Shown: positions 22,705-34,096 of the stretch, one piece after another
Position numbering within the stretch: position 1 is the stretch's first letter
How the letters are laid out: every line of letters starts with the position of its first letter
NCBI GenBank assembly: GCA_900312665.1
Contig: ONZQ02000005.1
Coordinates: 1,281,077-1,345,076, forward strand
DNA: 64,000 nt
From: Cephalotrichum gorgonifer
Lineage: Eukaryota; Ascomycota; Sordariomycetes; Microascales; Microascaceae
Direction: 5' to 3'
Made by a program: the position numbers and the translations under genes
Notes under the pieces: model-generated
Seen by the model: the letters and a program-made list of their open reading frames with translations, nothing else
Databases searched by the model: none
What the model was told of the DNA's origin: nothing

Positions 22705-23554
22705 TATGGCTTACTATGTCGACGGCGAACGAATTATTTCGCTGGGGAGGAGAGTAAGGCACGTTGCTTTGGTTCCAAGAGGGCCGTAATTGTACCTAGT
22801 ATCTTGCTTTGTCTCTTATGGGCAGTAGAGCGCGCAGACTAAAGAAGGGGTTTTTCTCCACACGTGGGCGTTAGGAGTTTTCTATGATTAGATGCTGCCT
22901 TCGGGATGTCAGGGTCGGTACAAAATTACCCCGGCTGGGCTCCTTTTTTTTTCGTCTGAAGTGCTGCGCCTGGCCATGCTAGCAAGGAGGAAAATGAGAG
23001 GCGCATCATAAGGGCGGATCAGACAGATTTTACATACATCAACTGCGGCACATGTCATGAAGATATGGAAGAAATACGCCAAAGAACCTCCGCATACTTA
23101 ATCCCATAAACACTAAGCGTATGCATCTAAAGCATCTTGTCATTGACCAGCCGAAACCTATTTGGGTCACAATAAGCTTCAACAGACAGATAATCTCTTG
23201 GAATGTTCAGCCATGCACTCGCCCTTGGTATTGATCAATCCATGCTTCGTGGGGCAAAAAAAGTTCGCGGCTACCCCATTACTCCACCTGGGACTATGAT
23301 GGGTCCGCTCTGCAGAATCTCCACATGCTGAACGGTCTGATTATAGAGAAACTGTCCTGGAACTTGCGCTGGAAGACTTTATTAGACGGACCACGGGCTG
23401 GGAGGAAGAAGGCGGACCCGTCCAGATCCTTCTCTACGTGGTGAAGCACACAGCGTCTAGATATAGGTTGTATCCCAATTGCAAATTGAGGCGAGCGCTA
23501 TCCTGAGGACTTTCCAAGTGTAGGCGTAGTGGATAGATGAAGCACCTCAGAGTC
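22705..23554. other. Intergenic before tRNA-Arg
   Basis: No intact gene is seen. A weakly protein-like frame near 23290-23430 is discussed under rejected items. Confidence 0.45.
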
Positions 23555-23647
23555 GGTCTTGTGGCCCAATGGCAAGGCGTTTGACTACGACTGTACAAGA
23601 TGCAGAAGCACATCAAAAGATTGCAGGTTCGATCCCTGCCAAGATCA
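23555..23647 (+). tRNA. tRNA-Arg(ACG) with an intron of about 21 nt
   Basis: The acceptor GGTCTTG pairs with CAAGATC (one G-T wobble) and leaves discriminator A. The D region is GGCCCAATGGCAAGGC. The anticodon stem TTTGA/TCAAA encloses CTACGA plus an intron of about 21 nt placed one base after the anticodon, the canonical site. The T arm is TGCAG-GTTCGATC-CCTGC-like with a standard B box. A run of seven T starts four bases after the 3' end and fits a Pol III terminator. Confidence 0.88.
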
Positions 23648-24217
23648 ACATTTTTTTGTGCTATTCAGCTCAACTTTTTCCCGTTTGTCAATTCACCGGT
23701 ACGAGTATTATGCACTTCTATTAGTTTACGCTTCCAGACAGCCACCACCGTGACAACGAGTCGAGGTTTGTACTGGTATGGGTCCAGCCCACCCACGCGA
23801 AGCTAACCTCAAAACATCCATGCAACTGAGGCCCTGGTGATTGAAATGAGGCCCAGAAACTAGGCCTGGAGTCGACCAGCGATGGCAGAATGTGAGTACT
23901 GTGAGAACAATATAACTTCTCACAATGGAAGAGGAAAGAACCTCCTGGACGGTTTGGGATAGCTGCGCGAGCTGGCTGTTGCCTGGCAAAAATGCGGGGT
24001 TGACAGGGATGGACCGGCCGATCCATGGACTATATTACTTGCTTGGGAGATGCATGGCTGAGGCTGAGAATAGGTGCTGCGCCTCGGCGAACACCTTGAT
24101 ATTCGAACCACGAGTCCCCACGAAGGTTACGCCCGGTTTTCACTCCATGTATAACGTCTCTCGATACCCTAACCCGACCTCCCATCCAGATTTCTGACCC
24201 AATTGATATCCTCCAGA
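23648..24217. other. Intergenic, upstream of the large ORF
   Basis: It starts with the tRNA-Arg T-run terminator at 23651-23657 and otherwise shows no gene. The promoter and 5' UTR of the following gene should be here. Confidence 0.5.
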
Positions 24218-27200
24218 ATGGACGTATGCGACCCGGACCCTAACAATGGCCATCGAAAACACTCCGTCATATCTTCCCGAAATGTGGCCGGAACGGTGGA
24301 GCAGCTGCGACAGACACAACGCACAACACCCCGGAGTAAGGCCATCATCGTCTTCTGCAGAGGCCTTCGCCGCGGTACCCATTTTCAGCTATTCTGGGAT
24401 GCCGTCGGTGGAGCATTGGGCTTGGCGGAACTGATGGCCACGTTCAGCTTGAACGACGTCAGAACCATATGCCGGCACCTTGGCGGCACGGCCTCAGCGC
24501 TGAACGCGAGGCCTGAGAGGCAGGCCGGTCTCGCCCAGCTGGTCGGCCTCCTACACGAACCCGTCCAGAGGGACCCGAGGCCCCTGGGCGAGTACTACCA
24601 GGACATTGTACCTGCATGCGGCCTGGAAATGGTGGAGGAGTGGGATGACGACGGCGAGACCGAGTGGACCGCTTTCCAGCGCACCTGTCTCTTCACGAGC
24701 CATCGCGAATGGTACCAGAACCGATTCCTCGAAAATATATCATTGCCTCCCAGCGGCATCCACCAGGGCACGACCTTATGGGAAGAGACCAGGCTCTTCC
24801 AGGGCGACCTCGCATTCTCCAAGACTATCCTTTCGACCCTCGGTGCCGACAAGGAAGAGCCGTCTCGTCTCCCCCGCGACTTCCTGTCAGCTTTCGCCAT
24901 GCCTCTACTCCAGCGACTAGTTCGTCACCGGAGATACGACGACGAGACCCGCGACAAGTTTCTCAACCTGGTGGTCCGATGCATCAATGTTCACCAACAA
25001 GACATTGCGAGTCTCCCTCTAGCGGATCTAGAGAGTCTTCTACAATATGCTATCCAACGCTGGAGGGACGCGAGAGTCGGGGGTGCCCACGCCGCCACCG
25101 CCGCCACCAAGCAGGAGACGGAGCTATGCCTCGCGCGATTGATCGAGCTCGTGCCGTCTAATCGTCGTCGCCCGCGTGAAAAGTTAAGTGTCCTGTGCGA
25201 GATATTGCTTCACTATGACGGACCGTGTTTCGAGACCTATCCGCTCCTTCGCCTACTACTCAGACACGGGCGAGGGTATGAGTTGGACATCGACGATGAC
25301 TCCCCCCAGACACTTTCTCGACTGAGAGATCTCACGGCACGGGGAAATCGCTGGCCCATAGCACTCTTCCGCTACTTATCCGTCGACGACGCAACCCGCC
25401 TATTCAAAATACTCTCTGCCGCCGATGTGACGGGCAGTTTTTTGGCCAGGGGAGAAGCCGACCGTTCTGGTCAGACGACGGTGTTCCAGCAGCAGAAAGA
25501 GTATGGATCTATCTGTGGTGATACAGAAGTGGTCAGGTATTATCTGCTTGCCAAGTCCAGGAAGAAGGGTACGGATGAGCCAGCCTGGCTCGCACGTGCT
25601 CGAGCGTTAGTTCATGAACGGAGGAAAAAGGCTCAAGAGGGCCGCGAGTGGCAACAGCGCGACTTTTGGTCCAGGTCGGCTATGAACCTCTGCGTCGCTG
25701 CAGGCGACATGGAGATGCTGGAAGACACCATATTGTGGGCACGCCGCTTCATCAATCAGGGAATGGTGTCGAAGGGCCTCTACACCGACCTAGTGTTCGG
25801 GACGGCGGAGATCAGGGATCTGTTGAGCGCCATCCCGGGCGAGCATGAGGACGGAAGGGATGTTCCAAGCGACCGAGTCGCAGAAGCGGTCGCGAAGGAC
25901 ATTGAGATATCGGGTCGTATCATCCATCATCTCATGGAGACCATCAAAATGGACGCGGCCCTCCATCCGACGGAACACAGATTTTGGCGGACCATCTTGA
26001 TGTTACCCAAACATATCATTGACTGTCGCCTGGAGGAATATAATGCGGCTTCCTTTACGAGACTATTCGATCAGGCGACGCCGGGATCGGACCACCTCAG
26101 CAGCGGTGCAGTAGAGAGGGTTTGGAAGCCTACAATTGACGTCCTCGTCACCGCTGAGGGGCTGCTCTCCTCTGTGTCCACCAATCTGTCTGTCCAAGTA
26201 ACAGGAGCCTACGTCTACCAGGGGCTATCAGGGATGTCTGGAGCTATCAGGGCAGACTTGACATCATTCGTCTTGGAGAGGATGAGAACACACCTTGGCC
26301 CAGAGGGATTGAAGGTGCAGATGAACAAGGTCGTCAGCTTGGTCGCTAGCGTTGCGCAGAGCGACCAGCCATGGTTAGCTATCCCGTTCGTCCACAATCT
26401 AATCCTCGAGGGCGAGCGTTCTTCAGATAGCATGTGGCACCGGCAGATCCTGACCTCTGCGTTTCTTTCGTCGCTCCCCTACGAAGCAGCCAACGCCCTA
26501 CTCCATGCGATCGCAGACGCTATAAGGGGGAGGATGCGGCAGCAGAACGCAAGGCCGATAGAGAAGAAGGGCGAAGGCGAGGGGGAGGAGGGGGTCCCTC
26601 GACCTGCTGCGGTTAAGGTGACGACAGTGAAGATGATTGCCCAGCTTCTTCAAGACAGTCGAATTATCGGTCCATCTGCAGCTTGCGATATACTCATTGG
26701 ACTACTTGCCGAAGCTCGACATATTGACAGCCTGATTGCCATCGTTAACAGCCTTCTTAGCATACTGCAGAGGCTAACCTACTCACCAGAGATCCACACC
26801 CGTGTCCTGGGCGCATTGGAGGAGACCCTCTCACCTATTCTCCCTAGGCTCAGCCAGCGTCAACCGCTCAGCGAAGCTGACTGGATCGCAGCTGAGGAGG
26901 GCGAGGCAGATCTCCCTGACGTGTCGACCGATACACCACTCATATCGCTCTTCTTAACCCTAGACTACAGCTCCGGGGCCATGTCGCATGAGACCAAAGA
27001 GCGCCTCATGCAGCTCCTGATGCACATTCCTGGTCAATCGGCCCTTCTCAACGCACGTTGGAACAAGCTCTTCCTTGCCAAAAACGGGTTCTCCCTCGAC
27101 GATGGCGAGTGCATCCCTTCCGCTCCGGCATGCCTGGCCGTATCCATCGATCTCCTTCGCCGGTTCGCATCCTACGCCCCCGCCTCAATTTTCGCGATGT

Positions 27201-28192
27201 TGCGTGAAATGGCACTTGTCAACCTGAATCCTACCCCGGGTATCGCGCGTGTCACAAAGGCGGTAAAGGCAGACCGGGACCTCATCAACTCGAACGCAGG
27301 GCGTCACTGGCTCGCGCAGTTTGATAATCCTGGCCGCTCAGCCCTCGAAAACTTCGGCATCCGGACGGCTGCATTACTGCTGCAGAAAGACCCGGGATCT
27401 CTACTAGCATCGAAGCGCAACGACGGTGAGGGTCTCTCGGTGCTGCTGGTGGGGGAGTCACTGCTGGCTGTTGCAGACCGGATTATATCGTGCGAGCTTC
27501 TCCCAACATTTGGAAACCTCATCGCGTACCTGACTGAGGGGCGGCTTGACAGCCGCGCGAAGTGGCTGGCATGGCGTGAGCATTGTGTACCAATCCTGCG
27601 GGCCATTGCAACCAAGATCGATGGGCTTCGCCACAGGCGACAGCCGAGTGCAGAGCCAGTGCCTAAGTCACTTCCAAGCTTATTCGATCTGGGGGTTAGC
27701 ATACTTCCCATCCCGTATTCCAACCCACCAAAGGAGCCCGCGCTGGCAGAAGACGTGGACGCCTTTGTGCCGGAGTTAGCGGCGCTTGTGGAGTGGCTCG
27801 TTGAGTCTCTCGTGCAACGGGGGGTGCCGTATCATGACGAGTTTTCGCGCCTAAAGAAGGAGGTGCGCCAGGGGTTGAAGAGCGGGGATTATGCCCGTGT
27901 TGCGTTGCGGTTGGGGCAGCTGGGTGGCGGTATCGTGGTTCAAGGGGAAAGCGGCCAGGGGCCGACGCTGGCTGGCTATCTACGGTTGGATTTGGCGCAA
28001 TATTTACTCCTCGAGGCGGGCGATCCGATGGATGAGACTTGCGGTGTTCTTCCGGAAGTGAAGCAAATGGTGCGTGGGTGGGTGAGTAGCGACGATGAGC
28101 GGGTTCATTTAGCCGGGATGGCGGTGGTGCAGAAGCACAAAAAGGTGTTCTCGTGGCGCAAGGACTCCACTGTTCTGGACAATGCTGCCTAG
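24218..28192 (+). CDS. Large conserved fungal protein, function unknown (1324 aa, no intron)
   Basis: One uninterrupted frame encodes 1324 aa; the frame extends upstream but the first true ATG is at 24218. The protein has no signal peptide, no convincing membrane span and no catalytic motif I can name. It is Leu-rich and appears mostly alpha-helical, with amphipathic segments (for example LLQRLVRHRRY, ITLLAEARHIDSLI-like stretches near 860-880), which suggests an alpha-solenoid of the ARM/HEAT kind. A charged low-complexity insert (EKKGEGEGEEGV) lies near residue 790. Similar very long intron-less proteins of unknown function occur in Aspergillus relatives. The lack of introns contrasts with most neighbours. 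Antisense frames (27696-28310 and others) are shadows. Confidence 0.8.
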   Translation: MDVCDPDPNNGHRKHSVISSRNVAGTVEQLRQTQRTTPRSKAIIVFCRGLRRGTHFQLFWDAVGGALGLAELMATFSLNDVRTICRHLGGTASALNARPERQAGLAQLVGLLHEPVQRDPRPLGEYYQDIVPACGLEMVEEWDDDGETEWTAFQRTCLFTSHREWYQNRFLENISLPPSGIHQGTTLWEETRLFQGDLAFSKTILSTLGADKEEPSRLPRDFLSAFAMPLLQRLVRHRRYDDETRDKFLNLVVRCINVHQQDIASLPLADLESLLQYAIQRWRDARVGGAHAATAATKQETELCLARLIELVPSNRRRPREKLSVLCEILLHYDGPCFETYPLLRLLLRHGRGYELDIDDDSPQTLSRLRDLTARGNRWPIALFRYLSVDDATRLFKILSAADVTGSFLARGEADRSGQTTVFQQQKEYGSICGDTEVVRYYLLAKSRKKGTDEPAWLARARALVHERRKKAQEGREWQQRDFWSRSAMNLCVAAGDMEMLEDTILWARRFINQGMVSKGLYTDLVFGTAEIRDLLSAIPGEHEDGRDVPSDRVAEAVAKDIEISGRIIHHLMETIKMDAALHPTEHRFWRTILMLPKHIIDCRLEEYNAASFTRLFDQATPGSDHLSSGAVERVWKPTIDVLVTAEGLLSSVSTNLSVQVTGAYVYQGLSGMSGAIRADLTSFVLERMRTHLGPEGLKVQMNKVVSLVASVAQSDQPWLAIPFVHNLILEGERSSDSMWHRQILTSAFLSSLPYEAANALLHAIADAIRGRMRQQNARPIEKKGEGEGEEGVPRPAAVKVTTVKMIAQLLQDSRIIGPSAACDILIGLLAEARHIDSLIAIVNSLLSILQRLTYSPEIHTRVLGALEETLSPILPRLSQRQPLSEADWIAAEEGEADLPDVSTDTPLISLFLTLDYSSGAMSHETKERLMQLLMHIPGQSALLNARWNKLFLAKNGFSLDDGECIPSAPACLAVSIDLLRRFASYAPASIFAMLREMALVNLNPTPGIARVTKAVKADRDLINSNAGRHWLAQFDNPGRSALENFGIRTAALLLQKDPGSLLASKRNDGEGLSVLLVGESLLAVADRIISCELLPTFGNLIAYLTEGRLDSRAKWLAWREHCVPILRAIATKIDGLRHRRQPSAEPVPKSLPSLFDLGVSILPIPYSNPPKEPALAEDVDAFVPELAALVEWLVESLVQRGVPYHDEFSRLKKEVRQGLKSGDYARVALRLGQLGGGIVVQGESGQGPTLAGYLRLDLAQYLLLEAGDPMDETCGVLPEVKQMVRGWVSSDDERVHLAGMAVVQKHKKVFSWRKDSTVLDNAA

Positions 28193-28715
28193 AGATACGA
28201 GCCATTGAGTCAACGACGAAGTCACCACCTCGACGCTGGGTTGACGCCCAGCACGCCGCGATCGTCAACTCGACGCCGGACCTGCCTAGTGTTTTTGCAG
28301 TACCAGCCATTGTTTACTATAGTAGATATTTCCGGTATACATGGCTATCACACGTTTACTTCTCTTTCCATATATTGTGTAAGTGGCGAGGTCCAGTTGA
28401 CTACTCTAATGAGACATGGGCTGATGGCGAGTGGAGAATGATGAATGACCGAACATGATTCTCCGCTATCACGAGCTATATATGTGCTTCGCTGACCAGA
28501 CTAAGGCATGCTGTACAAGGAGTAATGTGTGTAGAGCAAGAGGAAGCTATCAAAAACAAGGTGATTGCCATCGTATCGTCGTCGTATGCCCTTGATTTGC
28601 GTACCAAACCATTGCCCGTTGGCAAGTTTCGCCGTGTCACCATGGCGATTTAAGACGTTGGCTCCACCAACTGACTACGGCAGGAGGTTGGTTCCCAATT
28701 TTGTCCTCCTTCCTC
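28193..28715. other. Convergent intergenic region
   Basis: It holds the 3' ends of the large ORF and the GH12 gene. Nothing else is seen. Confidence 0.5.
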
Positions 28716-29589
28716 TTACCTCACCTCAGCTGAAAACTCCGATACGGTGAACTTTGCCGGCCCACCAGTAAATGCTTCAGTACCAACTTGGTATACTAGT
28801 TTATGTTAATATCTTGCGCCACGGAGAAGGTAACCTCGGTAGTCGGAGACTTACTCAGCATATATTGAGTAGTTTCGGGGAACTGGTGGTTGCGTGTCAA
28901 ATAGTTGAAGTAGTCCTTGACATCGCCGCTGAAGTTGTTGATAGGGTTATCGCCCGACGGCAGGAAAGAATACACTTGCATGTCCCCATTATAGCCGAAG
29001 TAGAGGTCCCAGTTGTGTCCTCCAATGGTAACAGTCTCGATGGGAGAACCAGTAGAAGACGTGGTGATGGGCCAGATACCACCGTACCGGTGCAACCTAT
29101 TAATCACATATATCAGTATTGGTAGGTAGCTTTGTAGGCAGTTTCTTGGTCATTGGGAAGCTACCAAATCATAAGCTCATAGTTTCCGTTACTATTCTCG
29201 TGGTCTCGGTCAGTGTGGGTGAAGATGTCGTAAGCGACGTTGGCACGAATGTTGGAGACGTCGTATGACCATTTCAGCGTTGTGGGCAAGCTCGAGATGG
29301 AACTGACGAGCCGTCGGTCGAATTGGCGTCCCGCGTAGACGTAGCTCTTAACGTTATTTTCGGCGCCCGTCCAGGTCCACTCAGAGCTCCACGATATCCC
29401 GGATCCGGATCGGCCAAGATAGTATGTACACTGAGAGCCGGATGAAGCGGCATCCCTGCCCCATAGATTATTGAGGACCTCATAGCCTTGGTCAGCATGA
29501 TAGCCATACTGCTCGCAAAGTGTGGCGACGGGGTTCTGGCCGAGGGCGGGCAGCGCCGCAAGGGCCGCCAAGAGCATGGTCTTGAGCAT
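28716..29589 (-). CDS. GH12 endoglucanase/xyloglucanase, secreted
   Basis: GH12 enzymes cut internal beta-1,4-glucan or xyloglucan bonds with retention. Three exons, 29589-29165, 29096-28855 and 28795-28716, give 248 aa, the usual family length. Residues 1-17 are a signal peptide ending in ALG. The nucleophile is E138 in NYELMIW. VTIGGHNWDLYFGYNGDMQV at 164-183 is a family block, and the acid/base is E229 in GTEAFTGG. Exon 3 is easy to miss: reading through the second donor (GTAAGT at 28854) gives a false tail SKSPTTEVTFSVAQDININ and loses the GTE motif. The acceptor was placed after ACTAG; a second possible acceptor 9 nt later would remove three residues. It belongs to a group of plant-cell-wall genes with the two esterases to the right. 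Confidence 0.88.
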
Positions 29590-29753
29590 TTCGGGAACTG
29601 AGTTCGTGACTTTGCAGGAGCGAGGGAAACAATGTGTCTTGGACAGGAAATTTAGATATATCTTACTCGATACGAATAGGGATACTCAATCGCTTAAGTA
29701 TCTTTCGGTTGAGGGCTGGGTGGATGGGTATGGAGTGTAGCGAATCTACAGAA

Positions 29754-29759
29754 CTAGCC
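29754..29759 (-). promoter_or_regulatory. XlnR-like hexamer upstream of GH12 gene
   Basis: CTAGCC on the plus strand is GGCTAG on the gene strand, matching GGCTAR, the site of the xylanolytic activator XlnR. It lies 165 bp upstream of the GH12 ATG. A hexamer of this degeneracy occurs about once per kb by chance. Confidence 0.3.
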
Positions 29760-31320
29760 GTTGTACAATATGCATTTTTCGGGGTTGAATGCCTAGACAA
29801 TATATGTCCCGTCTACACGTTCCGCTCTTAACTACTGAGAATTTCCGCTGGTCACAAACCTTCAAGTGCAACATGGTCTGCTATTGGTGCGGAATTGTAG
29901 TGTCCAGAGCTGGCCACCATCCGGTTAAGCGATGTATAGGTGGAGATACGCAGTGTCTGGCCGATAGGGTATGCAACTCAAATAAATTGCGGATGTCGTG
30001 ACTACCCCTACGTTCGTAGACACGGGCTGGTATGTGTACGCTTTGTTCAGCTTGGATTACACGGATTGCCCCAACTTTACCTTTACGTATGCTACTGACT
30101 GGCGAGTTGATTTGCTGGTGATTTTTATATATCTGTCTAAATTGAGGGTCTAGGAGAATTCATTCCTTCACTGTCCCTGTTTCAGCGGGAGAGATAAAGC
30201 AATGTACACCTTGTACCATTCGTACTGCAACGGGTACATCCATCATTCCAAACACCCACCAGACCGATATGTGTATGAATGTTAAGAGGCCAGCCCATCA
30301 GCCGATTGTAAGGCGTCACAGTCGAACGGACCGCACTCCAGTAGTCAAATAGCCACTAAACTCCGCGTAGTGCTCCACTGATGAACCCTATGGTATTTAA
30401 GACGCATGGAGCAAATTAAGGCTACAACCGGCTCAGTTTCTTGGAAGTTCAGCGACCTAGTTTATCCCCTGCGCGTCCCTTGCATAGTAGTTGGTCCCTG
30501 GGTAAACTGCTGTGGAAGATACTCTCTCCTTTAATCTTGAATGTTTAAGAGCCTCATTGTCGTGGCTGTGTGCCACACTCGGCTCCTTTGCGGGCTCAGG
30601 GACCACGGCACGGCGAAACGCAACTTGCGCACGAATCAAGAGACGCCCGACAGCAGACAGATTAACATTATTACCCGGTACTTACTCGGCCTTATTTATG
30701 CGTGTCACCGTCAACTGCCGAATCAACTCCCGGTCCCCTACAAAACCTGGGAGGACCGGATTTCGTACCTGTCACTTTGTCGGCTAATATATTACCCCAC
30801 GTCCGATATATGAACGTACGAGTAATATCTGAATCCGTGATGGAGCAGTCGTGTATTGTAAAGTGTTATAAGAAAACGCGACGACACAACATTAGTTAAC
30901 CTCTTCAGTCTGATATTATCTCCAGGCCGTGGTACTCTTCGGCCTATTAAATAGCCGGCCCAAGAAGGTATTTAACATCCGAGCTCAACCCTTTCATTCG
31001 TGCGCTTATGCGCATTAGGGATGTGCATAAACAACTACTATCATGGTGCCTGCTTGACAATGTATTAAATTATCCAGGCCTTACTCAAGTACGTTTCTAA
31101 CCATACAGAATTTCCATGTATCGTAGTCTCTCTATCCTAATGCGGAAACCTAAGGTGGCCCAGCTTTCTGGGCGCAATCATGTGGATAATCGGAGATCAT
31201 CTGGGTGGAGGAGCCTCTCGCCCCTGGTAATAATCGGCACATGTGATCGGCAGCGAGACACTACGAATGCCCTCACTTGGCATCGGCAGCTACGAATGCA
31301 GAATCTCTAGGTGAAGCCTC

Positions 31321-31361
31321 GGCTAGCAGTGTGCTTTCCGAAGGAATTCGTGTATATATAG
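31321..31361 (+). promoter_or_regulatory. Putative core promoter of feruloyl esterase: XlnR-like hexamer and TATA
   Basis: GGCTAG at 31321-31326 fits the XlnR consensus GGCTAR, and TATATATAG at 31353-31361 looks like a TATA box about 100 bp upstream of the ATG. The pairing is suggestive; either element alone is weak. Confidence 0.35.
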
Positions 31362-31460
31362 GACGCTGTCAGCGTGATCCACCTTCCTCGGATAAGACGG
31401 CTCGACATTCAGGCGTTTTGACTATCTTTCCCAAGCATCAGACAGAGAAAGCGAGCCAAC

Positions 31461-32312
31461 ATGTGGAGCCAACTGAACTTCCTCCTGCCGATGGCCCTTG
31501 TGGCCAATCTTTTGTCCGAGGGCGTCTTCGCGGCACCTTCGGCGGGCTGTGGCAAGACCCCGACATTGGGGAACGGCAGTCACACCTTGACGGTCAATGG
31601 CAAGCAGAGGCAATACATCGTTAAACTACCAGACCAATATGACAACACCAAGGCCTACCCGTTCATCTTCACCTTCCACGCTCTCGGCGGTACCGCACAG
31701 CAGATCGCGGATGGGGGCTCTGGCACCCAGGCGTATTATGGCCTTCCGCCTCTCGCGAACAACAGCGCCATCTTCGTCTCCCCCAACGGGCTTAACAACG
31801 GCTGGGGAAACCAGGGAGGCGAGGACATCGCCTTCATCGATGCCATGATGGAGGCGCTCGATGCGGACCTTTGCGTTGAGCAAGACCTCCGATTTTCCAC
31901 GGGCTTCAGCTACGGTGGCGCCATATCGTACTCCCTCGCGTGCTCCCGCCCCGACAAGATCCGCGCCGTCGCCGTCCTATCCAGCGGTGTTCTGAGTGGG
32001 TGCAACGGCGGCACCCAACCGGTTGCCTACTACGCACAGCACGGCACGAGCGACTCGGTTTTGCCCATCGCCGGCGGCCGCGGGATGCGTGACAGGTTCG
32101 TTAAAAATAACGGGTGCACACCGGCGGCTTCGGAGCCAGCTGTTGCAGCGAACGGCGCATCGACCAAGACGAAGTACGAGGGCTGCACGGAAGGATACCC
32201 TGTGACTTGGGTCGTTTTCAACGGGGACCACAACCCCGGCCAGGCCGACCCTGGGTCCCAGACTCCCTTCGGTCCCGGCAATACCTGGGAATTCTTCTCT
32301 CAATTCCTCTAG
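31461..32312 (+). CDS. faeC: Feruloyl esterase, secreted (FaeC type)
   Basis: This enzyme releases ferulic and related acids esterified to arabinoxylan or pectin. It is a single exon of 283 aa. The signal peptide ends near VFA-APS (residue 24). The serine-esterase triad can be read as S150 in GFSYGG, D198 in HGTSDSV and H257 in NGDHNPG. Six or more cysteines suggest disulfides. YPFIFTFHALGG near 66-77 supplies the oxyanion-hole region, and the C-terminus is NTWEFFSQFL. The pattern matches fungal FaeC-like enzymes without a carbohydrate-binding module. The neighbouring GH12 and acetylxylan esterase genes support a role in plant biomass breakdown. Antisense frames across it are shadows. Confidence 0.88.
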   Translation: MWSQLNFLLPMALVANLLSEGVFAAPSAGCGKTPTLGNGSHTLTVNGKQRQYIVKLPDQYDNTKAYPFIFTFHALGGTAQQIADGGSGTQAYYGLPPLANNSAIFVSPNGLNNGWGNQGGEDIAFIDAMMEALDADLCVEQDLRFSTGFSYGGAISYSLACSRPDKIRAVAVLSSGVLSGCNGGTQPVAYYAQHGTSDSVLPIAGGRGMRDRFVKNNGCTPAASEPAVAANGASTKTKYEGCTEGYPVTWVVFNGDHNPGQADPGSQTPFGPGNTWEFFSQFL

Positions 32313-34096
32313 GAGGGTGGTGGAAATGGTGGATGCGTCCTTCGTTCTTCTGCCTATCGCGGGCGGACGTCGCCCTGGGACGAGGCAAAGGTTGCGTCAC
32401 GTATCGGTCGAGTTTGTTTTGTCTCCTGATCGCTGTCTGAAGGTGGGCGTAGCCACTAAGAACAGAGTGAAGAACGAATAAAGAAAATGTATATAGGGGT
32501 GGAATAGGAAGACGAATTTATGGTTGGATTCACGGATAGTACCCGAACCCTCGCGGACAAAACCCAACCATGGCGCAGACCCTGTTGCGATTGAGATAAT
32601 TTGGAGAGTCACGACCATACTTATTCACCAGAATTTACCAGTCCAACCGGGCAGGCACTTGTCTCCTTCTGTGGTTCATTAGCGGGGATATACTGCACGG
32701 GCGGCACAGGACGGTCCTAATCCAGCTTAAGCCGTAGTGAGAGAGACCGGCGTCGCAGCGGCCGCACTAAGTCTGGTCTTTACTATACGATCTCTTTTAC
32801 ATGAGAACTCGTGGGCAACTTTGTCCAGATGAGTTCAACGGCCACGACGTAAGTACCCCTGGCGGCCGCTCAAGGTTTGTCCTGTGCGAAAAAAAGGATG
32901 ACCGTGCCTTGCCCGGACGACGCCGGAGACCGTGTCGGATTCTCACCGCAGTAAACCCAGTGGAAGGGCTCGAGCCCGTCATCTTCTTCGGAAATCGGAG
33001 TAGAATACCTAACCTTGGGGGAGGGCAAAGACCAGGCTTCCATGCCCTCAGCCACACAACCTCATTCACGCTGGGGCATCTAATGATCTTCAGTGGGAGA
33101 CTTCCGACACTTGCGGAGGGTTGTCCAAGTGTCATCGCAAAATGTAAATAAGTCGATCAGGGAATGAACTAATAATTCCTATCTGTATTACATGAGAGCG
33201 ATATTGTGAAACGGCTACACGTGAGCTACATGCCTTAGGTTGCATTAATTAGCTACCCAGCACCCTCGACTGATGGAAAGAGCGTGAGTGTCCGTGCTTA
33301 ACCGTGCTTCGGGCACTTTTTTAGTAACAGCACCGGCGGAAAGGGTTAAAATCCCCAGATTGATTTCGTCGTGTCTGGGGAAGTGTTTCACTGATGCACC
33401 TGTCGTCCGTGCGGCAAGCCTCCACAACTTTTGGCCGCCCCGGGGCTCCGCCAGCGGCCAACAGGACATCAAATGGGCTTCATTATCTCCTTCTGTATCA
33501 GTAATACTCTCCACGGCAGGAAGGTCCCCTACACGCAACATCTATGGTAGAGATTACGGCCTGAATGCACAAACCCCCACCCGCTCACACCGCCGTCGTT
33601 CAAGCCTTCCAGTCCCGCCTTGGCAGTAACAACTGTTAAGTAAAGGACAGGTGAGTTCACTTTTACGATTTCCCATAACCTTTCGGAACCCGGTCTAGGG
33701 TAATACGCCCAAATCATGACGGTGAGAAGTCAGGTTTGATCAGCACGGAAAAGTTATAGAAGAGTTCGATCGGAGCGAGAGCCAACGAATACCATCCTAT
33801 CTGGTGGCCTGGTGGGGTATCATCGACAGGCGATCGACACCGGCATCTCGCGGGAACAATATTAGGAAACGCCTCTTTTGGTGTGACAAAAAGCAACCGA
33901 GCCCGGAATCGCCATTTTATCGGCCAGGATGGCCCTGTCTCCATTAATACCGGGGAAGCCCATATTCTTGGGATCCTCTTGGTCTCGAGAGATGATCAAT
34001 CCCATTTTGATCAAACATACAGTCCCTACTGTTATGGCTTGAAATGGGACCAAATCTCGAATCGATTGTCTTCTTCACGATTCAACAGCATTCATT
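32313..34096. other. Intergenic, nothing recognised
   Basis: The 3' UTR of the feruloyl esterase gene lies at the left, and the promoter of the rhodopsin-domain gene at the right. No frame shows a domain or signal peptide. Confidence 0.5.

Larger units (their letters stand above)
29590..31460. other. Divergent promoter region of GH12 and feruloyl esterase genes
   Basis: This 1.9-kb gap separates two divergently read cell-wall enzyme genes, so both promoters are here. XlnR-like hexamers near each gene are listed separately. Open frames within it are short and lack recognisable features. Confidence 0.5.

Noticed and set aside
23290..23430. Frame with YDGSALQNLHMLNGLIIEKL that faintly recalls the region before the P450 ExxR helix
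   Set aside because: The similarity is short; ExxR, PERF and the heme loop are all absent, so a P450 relic cannot be supported.
27696..28310. 204-codon minus-strand frame, Pro/Ala/Arg-rich
   Set aside because: It is antisense to the end of the 1324-residue gene; its composition is what the reverse of that coding sequence gives, and no domain is present.
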